Positions 1-5,114 of a stretch of DNA of 5,114 nt are shown one piece after another. The notes beneath the pieces were generated by a model. The model was given only the letters and a program-made list of their open reading frames with translations. It did no database searches and had not been told where the DNA came from. Position 1 is the stretch's first letter; each line of letters starts with the position of its first letter. The position numbers and the translations under genes were made by a program. This DNA is from Alectryocaccomicrobium faecavium (lineage in GTDB: Bacteria; Bacillota; Clostridia; Christensenellales; Aristaeellaceae): positions 1 to 5,114 of the forward strand of contig DVOT01000218.1 of assembly GCA_018713425.1 (NCBI GenBank), read 5' to 3'.

Positions 1-19
1 AGCAAATGGGGAATGCACA

Positions 20-2317
20 ATGCCAAAAGAAAAATCTGTATTTGGGATGGGAAGCGTGCTCTTGAAATGGGCGTGCTCTTACTTGCTCGTTTTGCTGATT
101 CCGCTGGCGACGTTTGTCGTGGGCATGCGGCTGGCGACTTCCACGGTGCGGCAGGAGATTTCCCGCGCCAATGCGGTGATGCTGGAAAATGTGCGTGAAG
201 CGATCGATTCGGATTTGCAAACCATCGAGAGTGCGTTTCAATTCGCTTTCGCCAATTTGCCGACGGTTTCTCTGAATTTGGCGGAAAGCAAAGATGCGTC
301 GCGCAATTATGTGGTGTATGATTTGGTGAAGGCGCTGGACAAATATTCCAGGGCCAATGGCAATGTGAAGTTCACGCTGTATTTTGCGGACACGGATTTT
401 TTGGTTTCCACCAGCACGGCCAACGATGTGCAAACTCTGTACTATGTGCAAAAGATGGCGGGGCTGCAGGAAGACGTGGAGGCGTGGCGGGCGCGGTTGG
501 CAGGTAGCTACGCAAACGATTATGCGTTTCTTTCCGGCATGGTGATCGGCGAAGTGGAAAACAGCATGACGTTTTGTCACACGGTGCAGCGGCAGCCGGG
601 CAAGGTGAACATCTTTATTTCCCTGCCGGATGGGCTATACCGCAACTTGCTGCAAAATGAGGAAACGCGCGGGCTGTTTATCGTGGATGCCGCGGGCAAT
701 GTCGTGCAGCGGCTGAACGGTCCCTATGATTTGCAAAGCGTCAATCTGGCGCTCGCGCCGGACGTGAGCCTGCGCGTGGGGCAAGATCGCTGCGTGCAAA
801 GCGCCATTCCTTCACAGTACGCGGATTGGTATTACGTAACGCTCACGCCGGAGGGAGATTATTGGCAGAGCATCCAGCGCGTGACCACCGCCATGGCCGT
901 TACCTGCGCGATTTCGCTCGCCATCGGGTTGGTGTTGGCCGCGCAATTGGTCAAGCGCAATTACCGCCCTTTGGGCGCGTTAACCCTGCAGCTGGGCGGC
1001 CGGATCAATCGCAAGCAGAACGAATTCCAGGCGATCGCGGAATATTGCCACAACGTGAGCGTGGAAAACCAAAACATGCACCGGGAAATCGACGCTTACG
1101 CCGCGCAATTGCGGGAACGGGCGTTGCTCAATCGCTTAAAGGGCCGGCAAATGTTGCTTTCCGATAAAGATGTGGACGCGCACTATGCGCTCGGCGAGGC
1201 GGGAGAGAGCTATGTGTTGGTCGTATTTGCGCTGGCGCGCGTCTCGGAAGAGGAACTTTCGCGCTATCGCGATAGCTTGGAATATGGCGAAGCGCTGTTC
1301 CACGCCATTGGCAGCAGCTTTGCGGGCAGGATGCAGGGGTATTCCTACGAGCAAATGGAAGATGGCTATATGCTTTTGTATTTGCTGCGGTTGACGGGCG
1401 GACAGGTGGCAAAGTGGCGGGAAGAAGGGCGGGCGTTGCTCACGCAGGTGGATGCCTTCATCCAAAAGAGAATTTCTTCCAAGGTGACGGTGGCGGTTAG
1501 CGGCGTGGCGAGCGGCTTTGGCGATATCCACATTTTGTATAACAGCGTGATGGACGCGTTGGAATACCGCTCGATTGCGGGCGGGCAGGAACAGGGCGTG
1601 GTGTTCGCGGAGGAATGCGCGGAATTGGTTGGCGGAAGCATGGGCTTTCAGAACGATGAAACGTTTTGCGAAATGGAGCGCGCGGTGTGCGAGGGCGACA
1701 TAAAGCGTTGTGAAGAATTGATGGGGCGGCTAGGCTGCCCGGAAGGCGACGCGCTGCAATTCGCGGTTTTCCGCCTTTCCATGATGAACGGCGTGAAACT
1801 CGTGATGCGCGCGTTTTTCCAGCGCGTGCAGGACGCGCAACTGCGCTATCGCTTTACGCAATGGATGGAAGCCTGCCTGGAGGCGCAGCAGAAGGAGGAA
1901 TTGCAGGAAAGCTTTCTGCGGCTTTTGCGCTTTGCCTGCCAGAACATCGGCGGTCCAAGCGCTCCGCCGGAGCGGGATCCCCTGGCGGAACGCGTGCGAA
2001 AATTGGTGCAGCAGCGCTATGACGATCCCAACCTGAACATCAGCGCCATTGCCGAAGCGCTGGGCAAAAATGCCAACTATCTGTCGCAGGCCTTCAGCAA
2101 GAGCGCGGGCGAAAGCTTGATGGACTACATCCGCGGGGTGCGCGTGGCGCGCGCGATGGATCTATTGGCTAGCACCAACATGACCATCGAGCAGATTTCG
2201 GAAAAAACGGGCTTTGGCAGCGTGCGCACGTTCCGCCGGGCGTTCGCGCAAGTCATGGGCATGCAGCCCAACGCCTACCGGCAGAGGCACGCTTTGGGAC
2301 AGGAATTTGTCCCCTAG
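20..2317 (+). CDS. Membrane-bound AraC-family transcriptional regulator (YtdP/YesS-like)
   Basis: This gene encodes a 765-residue one-component regulator that would sense a signal outside the membrane and control transcription of the adjacent importer. Seen in the sequence: a basic N-terminus; TM1 at about residues 15-36; an extracytoplasmic region at about 40-285, probably Cache-like as in YesM-type sensors (a strand reading LFIVDAAGNVVQ lies at 219-230); TM2 at about 288-311 followed by basic residues KRNYR; and a probable helical or coiled linker at 335-375. Residues 395-525 resemble the degenerate GGDEF-like domain of YesN-type regulators (VTVAVSG at 489-495, then YNSVMDALEYRS). The C-terminal AraC double HTH spans about 655-755. 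Helix pair one is around ISAIAEALGKNANYLSQAF, pair two around IEQISEKTGFGSVRTFRRAF, ending in GMQPNAYRQ. Length matches B. subtilis YtdP and YesS, which also sit beside LplABC-type importers. GGGGA at 8-12 is a plausible RBS seven bases before the ATG. The frame stays open to the window edge, so an earlier start cannot be excluded. The ligand is unknown. Confidence 0.93.
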   Translation: MPKEKSVFGMGSVLLKWACSYLLVLLIPLATFVVGMRLATSTVRQEISRANAVMLENVREAIDSDLQTIESAFQFAFANLPTVSLNLAESKDASRNYVVYDLVKALDKYSRANGNVKFTLYFADTDFLVSTSTANDVQTLYYVQKMAGLQEDVEAWRARLAGSYANDYAFLSGMVIGEVENSMTFCHTVQRQPGKVNIFISLPDGLYRNLLQNEETRGLFIVDAAGNVVQRLNGPYDLQSVNLALAPDVSLRVGQDRCVQSAIPSQYADWYYVTLTPEGDYWQSIQRVTTAMAVTCAISLAIGLVLAAQLVKRNYRPLGALTLQLGGRINRKQNEFQAIAEYCHNVSVENQNMHREIDAYAAQLRERALLNRLKGRQMLLSDKDVDAHYALGEAGESYVLVVFALARVSEEELSRYRDSLEYGEALFHAIGSSFAGRMQGYSYEQMEDGYMLLYLLRLTGGQVAKWREEGRALLTQVDAFIQKRISSKVTVAVSGVASGFGDIHILYNSVMDALEYRSIAGGQEQGVVFAEECAELVGGSMGFQNDETFCEMERAVCEGDIKRCEELMGRLGCPEGDALQFAVFRLSMMNGVKLVMRAFFQRVQDAQLRYRFTQWMEACLEAQQKEELQESFLRLLRFACQNIGGPSAPPERDPLAERVRKLVQQRYDDPNLNISAIAEALGKNANYLSQAFSKSAGESLMDYIRGVRVARAMDLLASTNMTIEQISEKTGFGSVRTFRRAFAQVMGMQPNAYRQRHALGQEFVP

Positions 2318-2332
2318 GGAGAATTTTGTCCC
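2296..2332. repeat. Inverted and direct repeat at the 3' end of the regulator gene (GGGACA / TGTCCC)
   Basis: GGGACA at 2296-2301 and TGTCCC at 2308-2313 form a perfect 6-bp inverted repeat with a 6-base loop, just inside the stop codon of the regulator gene. TTTGTCCC at 2306-2313 recurs at 2325-2332, 19 bp downstream. A third arrangement pairs AGGGA at 2316-2320 with TCCCT at 2329-2333. The stems are mutually exclusive, so the region could be part of a messy terminator or a protein-binding site. The repeats are seen directly; their role is inferred and uncertain. Confidence 0.4.
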
Positions 2333-2357
2333 TTTTGCAGGGCAAAACAGGACTTTT
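2328..2357 (+). terminator. Possible weak intrinsic terminator after the regulator gene
   Basis: GTCC at 2328-2331 pairs with GGAC at 2350-2353, and TTTTGC at 2333-2338 pairs with GCAAAA at 2342-2347. This gives a ten-pair stem with a 1x2 internal loop and an AGG apical loop. Four T residues (2354-2357) follow directly. It begins eleven bases after the regulator stop codon, where a terminator would be expected. The T tract is short and much of the stem is A-T, so termination would be modest. The same bases also form half of the 21-bp direct repeat described at 2332-2366, so the symmetry may instead reflect protein binding. Confidence 0.4.
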
Positions 2358-2366
2358 GACCGGCAA
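2332..2366 (+). promoter_or_regulatory. Candidate AraC-type operator: CTTTTG-N3-GGCAA twice, 21 bp apart
   Basis: The sequence CTTTTG-N3-GGCAA occurs at 2332-2345 and again at 2353-2366, with a register of exactly 21 bp. The two boxes within each copy start nine bases apart, about one helical turn, and the copies are two helical turns apart. This is the known geometry of AraC-family operators, where each subunit places two HTHs in successive major grooves and two subunits bind direct repeats. A further TTTTG lies at 2374-2378, twenty bases after the second copy and five bases before the candidate -35 box. The likely ligand is the HTH domain of the regulator encoded immediately upstream, acting as an activator of the importer promoter. 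The repeat is seen directly; the binding is inferred. Confidence 0.5.
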
Positions 2367-2382
2367 TCTCATATTTTGGCTC

Positions 2383-2412
2383 TTTACAGAAAGGGCGGCC
2401 ACCTGCTATTCT
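2383..2412 (+). promoter_or_regulatory. Candidate promoter of the importer operon
   Basis: The -35 box TTTACA (2383-2388) matches five of six bases of the sigma-A consensus. The -10 box TATTCT (2407-2412) matches four of six and is preceded by TG at 2404-2405 in the extended -10 position. The spacer is 18 bp. The imperfect -10 and long spacer fit an activator-dependent promoter, and the candidate operator repeats lie just upstream. Transcription would start at about 2418-2421, giving a leader of about 45 bases. An alternative -35, TTGACC at 2356-2361, has no convincing -10 at the right distance. Confidence 0.5.
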
Positions 2413-2421
2413 GGAAGCAAG

Positions 2422-2444
2422 AAAAGCGGCGGCCGCGCTTTTTT
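2422..2444 (+). terminator. GC-rich stem-loop with T tract in the leader of the binding-protein gene
   Basis: AAAAGCG (2422-2428) pairs with CGCTTTT (2436-2442) around a seven-base loop GCGGCCG, and the T run extends over 2439-2444. The shape is that of an intrinsic terminator. It lies downstream of the candidate promoter and starts almost at the predicted transcript start, which is too close for normal intrinsic termination of that transcript. It could stop read-through from the regulator gene, or act as a stabilising 5' hairpin on the importer mRNA. The dyad is seen; the choice of function is inferred. Confidence 0.5.
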
Positions 2445-2451
2445 ATCACGG

Positions 2452-2458
2452 AAGGGAG
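2452..2458 (+). promoter_or_regulatory. Ribosome binding site that decides the start of the binding-protein gene
   Basis: AAGGGAG at 2452-2458 is a good Shine-Dalgarno sequence. Two in-frame ATG codons follow, at 2460 and 2466. Only the second has a workable spacing of seven bases; the first is one base away. Starting at 2466 also gives a standard signal peptide beginning MKK. Confidence 0.8.
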
Positions 2459-2465
2459 AATGAAT

Positions 2466-4004
2466 ATGAAAAAGATTGCCTCATTGCTGGTATGTTTGCT
2501 GGTGTTGTTTTCTGGCGTAGTGTCGGCCTGCGCGGAGGAGATCGTCTATCCCATGGAAGAGGGGATTACGCTGTCTTATGCTGCACGGGAAAATGAGCAT
2601 GTTTTGGCTTTATCCACGGACTGGGCCGATACGCCTTTTGTGCAGGCGTGGCAGGAACAAACAGGCGTAACCCTAGAAGTCTCGTATTATACGGATTTTT
2701 CCCTGTTGGTGGCCTCGGGAGATTATCCTGATATCCTTTCAGGTTCATGGAATACCTATTCTGGCGGTATTGACCGCGCCATTGAAGATGGAATCATCGT
2801 TCCTATCAACGACTATGTTGAGGAATACGCGCCGGATTATTTGGCGGCGCTGGAAAGCAATCCGGATTATATGAAGAACGCGCGCACCGCGCAGGGCTAC
2901 ATCCCAGGATTTTATCAGCTCCGTTCCGATCCCGCTCTGAATTCTTATGGCGCGATTGTGCGCCAGGACTGGCTGGACACGCTGGGGATGGAAGTGCCCA
3001 CCACGCTGGATGAATTCTACAACATGCTGGTGGCTTTCAGCGATGAAATGGGCGCTACCGCGCCGCTGAGCGTGGACGTCGGCACGTTGCGGAACCTTTG
3101 TGTGTATGGGATCTTTACCTCGCCTTTTAATCTAGTCAGCTCAGGATACTATCATGTGGACGGGACTGTGCATTATGGTGCGGCAGAAGCAGAATTCAAG
3201 GATGTGCTGGCCTGGCTAAACCAGCTTTTCAATGAAGGGTTGCTGGACGCCAATGTGCTGACGGTGGACTCTACGACGCTGGCTTCCAACATCATGAACG
3301 GCGTTTCCGGCGTGGCCGCCGGTTACGCGAGCGGTTCCATGGGCAATTGGCTCACCACGATGAAGAATGTGGATCCGGAATTTGCCCTGGCGGGCATGGG
3401 CTCGCTGGTGCGCAACGAAGGCGAGCGCGCCATGTTTGGACAGCGGCAGGATCGGGTTTCTCAATTGACGGCTATCACTACGGCGTGTGAGGACGTGGAA
3501 GCAGCTGTGCAATTCTTGAATTATGGCTATACGGAAGCGGGCAATCTGCTGATGTACTATGGTATCGAGGGCATCAGCTATGAAATGGTCGACGGTTACC
3601 CCTATTTCACGGATTTTGTGAAGAACAATCCCGATGGGATTCCGTTTGCGCAGATTCTCTCGCAATACGACTATTCTCCCGCCAATGGCCCCTTCCTCGC
3701 CAACGGCGATTATTCCCTTCAGACGTATAACGAGGCGCAACTGGCAGCGCTGGCAGCCTGGCAAGACAACGATGTGAACGAGCATTACGTCTCCGGCACC
3801 ATTACCGTAGCGCCCGAGGACACGGACGAATACGCCTTTATCAAGAGCGAAGTGGATACCTATGTCAACGAGAATTTTGCTCTCTTTGTAACGGGCGCGC
3901 GCTCCCTGGAGGAATTCGACGATTACCTGGCTACGCTCGAATCCATGGGCCTTTCCCGGATGCTGGAAATTTATCAGGCGGCGTTTGATACCTTCAACGC
4001 ATAA
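2466..4004 (+). CDS. Extracellular solute-binding protein of a carbohydrate ABC importer (LplA-like)
   Basis: This 512-residue protein would capture a sugar or oligosaccharide outside the membrane and pass it to the permeases encoded next. The N-terminus is a clear signal peptide: MKK, then a hydrophobic core to about residue 19. The end of the signal is ambiguous. VSAC at 19-22 fits a lipobox with Cys22 as the lipid anchor, whereas ACA followed by EE also fits signal peptidase I cleavage after residue 23. A lipoprotein is expected for a Gram-positive importer of this type. Family-typical stretches are GDYPDIL at 85-91, RQDWLDTLGMEVPTTLDEFY at 166-185, YYGIEGISYEMVDGYPYF at 364-381, and a C-terminal segment from FVTG (474) through MLEIYQAAFDTF (499-510). 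The length is normal for the LplA/YtcQ group. The substrate cannot be told from the sequence. The gene is first in the predicted operon and is followed by a strong stem-loop. Confidence 0.93.
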   Translation: MKKIASLLVCLLVLFSGVVSACAEEIVYPMEEGITLSYAARENEHVLALSTDWADTPFVQAWQEQTGVTLEVSYYTDFSLLVASGDYPDILSGSWNTYSGGIDRAIEDGIIVPINDYVEEYAPDYLAALESNPDYMKNARTAQGYIPGFYQLRSDPALNSYGAIVRQDWLDTLGMEVPTTLDEFYNMLVAFSDEMGATAPLSVDVGTLRNLCVYGIFTSPFNLVSSGYYHVDGTVHYGAAEAEFKDVLAWLNQLFNEGLLDANVLTVDSTTLASNIMNGVSGVAAGYASGSMGNWLTTMKNVDPEFALAGMGSLVRNEGERAMFGQRQDRVSQLTAITTACEDVEAAVQFLNYGYTEAGNLLMYYGIEGISYEMVDGYPYFTDFVKNNPDGIPFAQILSQYDYSPANGPFLANGDYSLQTYNEAQLAALAAWQDNDVNEHYVSGTITVAPEDTDEYAFIKSEVDTYVNENFALFVTGARSLEEFDDYLATLESMGLSRMLEIYQAAFDTFNA

Positions 4005-4025
4005 ACCACCAAGGCGCGTAGCGGC

Positions 4026-4049
4026 GCGGCTCCGGGCATCCGGAGCCGC
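4026..4049 (+). other. Perfect 10-bp stem-loop between binding-protein and permease genes
   Basis: GCGGCTCCGG (4026-4035) and CCGGAGCCGC (4040-4049) are exact inverted complements around a four-base GCAT loop, and nearly all pairs are G-C. No T run follows, so it is not a standard intrinsic terminator. In binding-protein-dependent importers, a stem-loop after the binding-protein gene commonly protects the upstream mRNA from 3' decay, so that the binding protein is made in excess over the membrane subunits, as in malE-malF. That role is inferred here from position and structure. Confidence 0.6.
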
Positions 4050-4065
4050 CCGCAAATTTCGCGGG
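4049..4065 (+). other. Second small stem-loop before the permease RBS
   Basis: CCCGC (4049-4053) pairs with GCGGG (4061-4065) around AAATTTC. It shares base 4049 with the stronger stem before it, so the two could stack almost end to end. It ends just before, and slightly overlaps, the RBS region GGGAAAGGA at 4063-4071, so it might reduce ribosome access to the permease gene. The pairing is seen; the effect is speculative. Confidence 0.35.
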
Positions 4066-4080
4066 AAAGGATGTGCCGAA

Positions 4081-5016
4081 ATGGTAAGGGACTATCGCCG
4101 CATGGATTCGTTTGGCAGTCGCCTGGCGCGGGATCTGGTGAAAAACTATGGGCTATATTTGCTGCTCGTGCCGGCGATTCTGTTTTACACCTTATTTTGC
4201 TATAAGCCCCTCTATGGCGCGATTATCGCCTTCAAGAGATATGTGCCCACGAAAGGCATTATCGCAAGCCCTTGGGTGGGACTAACCCATTTTGAGGCAT
4301 TTTTTGGCTCATATTATTTTTGGCGGCTGTTACGCAACACGCTCACCATCAGCCTGTCATCATTGGTGATTGGCTTTCCGGCGCCCATTATTTTCGCGCT
4401 GCTGCTCAATGAGCTGCGCAGCGAACGCTTCAAAAAAATCGTGCAGACCGTGACCTATCTGCCGCATTTCATCTCCATGGTGGTCATGTGCGGCCTGATC
4501 CGGCTGTTTACGCAGGATACTGGGGTTGTGGTACAGGCGCTATCGCTGTTTGGCTTTGAGCCGGTTTCGCTGCTTTCGCGCGCGGAATACTTTGTGCCGG
4601 TATACGTGCTTTCCGGCGTGTGGCAGGGGATCGGCTGGGGATCGATCATCTATCTTTCCGCGCTCACGGGCATCGATCCGGAGCTGTACGAGGCGGCGAC
4701 CATCGATGGCGCCAACCGCTGGCGGCAAACGCTGCATGTGACCTTGCCTGGCATCGCGCCGACCATCATCATCATGCTGCTTTTGCGCATGGGCAGCGTG
4801 ATGAACGTGGGCTATGAAAAAATCATTTTGCTGTATAACGAGGGCATTTATGAAACCGCGGATGTCATCTCCACGTTTGTGTATCGCAAGGGCCTGGAAC
4901 AGGCGCAGTGGAGCTATAGCGCTGCGGTGGGACTCTTCAATTCCGTGGTCAATTTTATCATTATCGTGCTGATGAACCGGTTCAGCCGCGCGATTACCGA
5001 TGTCAGCCTTTGGTAG
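4081..5016 (+). CDS. Carbohydrate ABC importer permease, LplB/YteP-like
   Basis: This 311-residue integral membrane protein is one half of the translocation channel. About six membrane segments are visible, near residues 24-44, 86-109, 122-143, 170-195, 222-243 and 275-298. The cytoplasmic EAA loop that docks on the ATPase is intact: EAA at 204-206, Gly210, and VTLPG at 220-224, matching the EAA-N3-G-N9-I/V-x-LP pattern. Stretches characteristic of the LplB group are YLPHFISMVV at 126-135 and YETADVISTFVYRKGL near the C-terminus. The start at 4081 is chosen because AAAGGA ends nine bases upstream. The frame is open back to 3985, but starting there would overlap the binding-protein gene and add a non-membrane arginine- and alanine-rich tail. 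The gene starts 76 bases after the binding-protein stop and ends ten bases before the next permease start, so it is very probably co-transcribed with both. No ATPase gene is adjacent. Confidence 0.94.
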   Translation: MVRDYRRMDSFGSRLARDLVKNYGLYLLLVPAILFYTLFCYKPLYGAIIAFKRYVPTKGIIASPWVGLTHFEAFFGSYYFWRLLRNTLTISLSSLVIGFPAPIIFALLLNELRSERFKKIVQTVTYLPHFISMVVMCGLIRLFTQDTGVVVQALSLFGFEPVSLLSRAEYFVPVYVLSGVWQGIGWGSIIYLSALTGIDPELYEAATIDGANRWRQTLHVTLPGIAPTIIIMLLLRMGSVMNVGYEKIILLYNEGIYETADVISTFVYRKGLEQAQWSYSAAVGLFNSVVNFIIIVLMNRFSRAITDVSLW

Positions 5017-5020
5017 GAGG
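5015..5020 (+). promoter_or_regulatory. Consensus RBS of the second permease, overlapping the stop codon of the first
   Basis: AGGAGG is a perfect Shine-Dalgarno core six bases before the ATG at 5027. Its first two bases belong to the TAG stop codon (5014-5016) of the upstream permease, which suggests tightly coupled translation of the two partner subunits. Confidence 0.85.
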
Positions 5021-5026
5021 TGCCGC

Positions 5027-5114
5027 ATGAGGGGGCGTTCTCTATCGGGCAGGATTTTTTCCGGCTGCAACGGCCTGTTTATGCTGCTGATGATCTTTAT
5101 CACGGCATATCCCC
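5027..5114 (+). CDS. Carbohydrate ABC importer permease, LplC/YtcP-like (N-terminus only)
   Basis: Twenty-nine codons are present before the window ends, so the gene is cut at its 3' side. The peptide starts MRGRSLSGRIFSGCNGLFML and continues into a hydrophobic stretch ending ITAYP. This agrees with the LplC/YtcP family, whose N-terminus has a short basic segment, an RIF-x-x-x-N pattern, a first membrane helix and then a YP motif. It would be the second channel subunit, pairing with the permease encoded just upstream. Family assignment rests on this short segment plus position, since LplB- and LplC-type genes are nearly always adjacent. It is too short for the ORF cut-off used in many gene callers and could be missed for that reason. 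Confidence 0.85.
   Translation, partial: MRGRSLSGRIFSGCNGLFMLLMIFITAYP

Noticed and set aside
1136..1531. Minus-strand open frames within the regulator gene
   Set aside because: Their translations show no domain and have a composition typical of antisense of GC-rich codons. The sense frame is continuous and conserved in family.
2356..2384. TTGACC at 2356-2361 as the main -35 box
   Set aside because: At 17-18 bp downstream there is only GCTCTT or CTCTTT, a poor -10. TTTACA with the extended -10 TATTCT is better.
2214..2465. Upstream extension of the binding-protein frame overlapping the regulator gene
   Set aside because: The frame is open by chance. A strong RBS at 2452-2458 and a signal peptide beginning at 2466 fix the start.
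2540..2760. Slightly more A/T-rich codon use in the first part of the binding-protein gene
   Set aside because: The shift is mild, was judged by eye only, and is common near gene starts. It does not support transfer or recombination.
3216..4055. Long open frame on the minus strand (279 codons)
   Set aside because: It lies antisense to the binding-protein gene. Its translation is rich in His, Arg and Gly with no recognisable domain or signal, and the sense frame has clear family motifs.
3985..4080. Upstream extension of the first permease frame into the binding-protein gene
   Set aside because: It would place the GC-rich stem-loop inside coding sequence and add an arginine/alanine-rich tail not expected for this permease family. 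The ATG at 4081 has its own RBS.
4540..5103. Minus-strand open frame of 187 codons
   Set aside because: It is the complement of the permease gene, whose EAA motif and membrane segments are unmistakable. The antisense product is His/Arg-rich, typical of a shadow frame.
1..5114. Search for CRISPR arrays, tRNA, rRNA, IS ends or attachment sites
   Set aside because: No regularly spaced long repeats, cloverleaf-like segments, transposase reading frames or terminal inverted repeats were seen. All DNA outside short gaps is explained by four importer-related genes.

Overview
The window looks like part of a carbohydrate-uptake locus from a bacterium of the Bacillota, most likely a clostridial, possibly gut-associated lineage. 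This rests on gene families, not on any marker gene. The layout of a membrane-bound AraC regulator, an LplA-type solute-binding protein and LplB/LplC-type permeases is typical of Bacillus, Paenibacillus and Clostridia. The Shine-Dalgarno sequences are also typical of Bacillota. All genes lie on the + strand and base composition is moderate. No RNA gene, CRISPR array, insertion sequence or phage gene is visible.

Layout: (1) 20-2317 encodes a 765-residue transmembrane one-component regulator. It has two membrane segments, an extracytoplasmic sensor region, a cytoplasmic degenerate GGDEF-like region and a C-terminal AraC-type double HTH. The closest familiar relatives are YtdP and YesS of Bacillus subtilis. 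(2) 2318-2465 is a dense regulatory interval. It holds a terminator-like dyad, a two-copy direct repeat CTTTTG-N3-GGCAA with an exact 21-bp period, an extended -10 promoter, a GC-rich hairpin followed by T residues near the predicted transcript start, and a strong RBS. (3) 2466-4004 encodes an exported solute-binding protein of 512 residues. (4) 4005-4080 is a short gap with a perfect 10-bp stem-loop and a second small stem. (5) 4081-5016 encodes the first permease, with an intact EAA motif. (6) 5027-5114 is the beginning of the second permease, cut by the window end.

Together these read as a sugar or oligosaccharide ABC importer controlled by a local membrane regulator. The regulator would sense a signal outside the membrane, and its AraC domain would act on the promoter in front of the binding-protein gene. 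The binding protein delivers substrate to the heterodimeric permease. No ATPase gene is seen; in this importer subfamily the ATPase is often a shared MsmX-type protein encoded elsewhere. The substrate cannot be read from the sequence. B. subtilis relatives handle rhamnogalacturonan or pectin-derived oligosaccharides, but no glycoside hydrolase is present here to support that.

The protein-coding content is ordinary, and I do not see a new type of system. The most interesting signals are in the two intergenic regions, above all the 21-bp-phased repeat, which has the geometry expected of an AraC-family operator.
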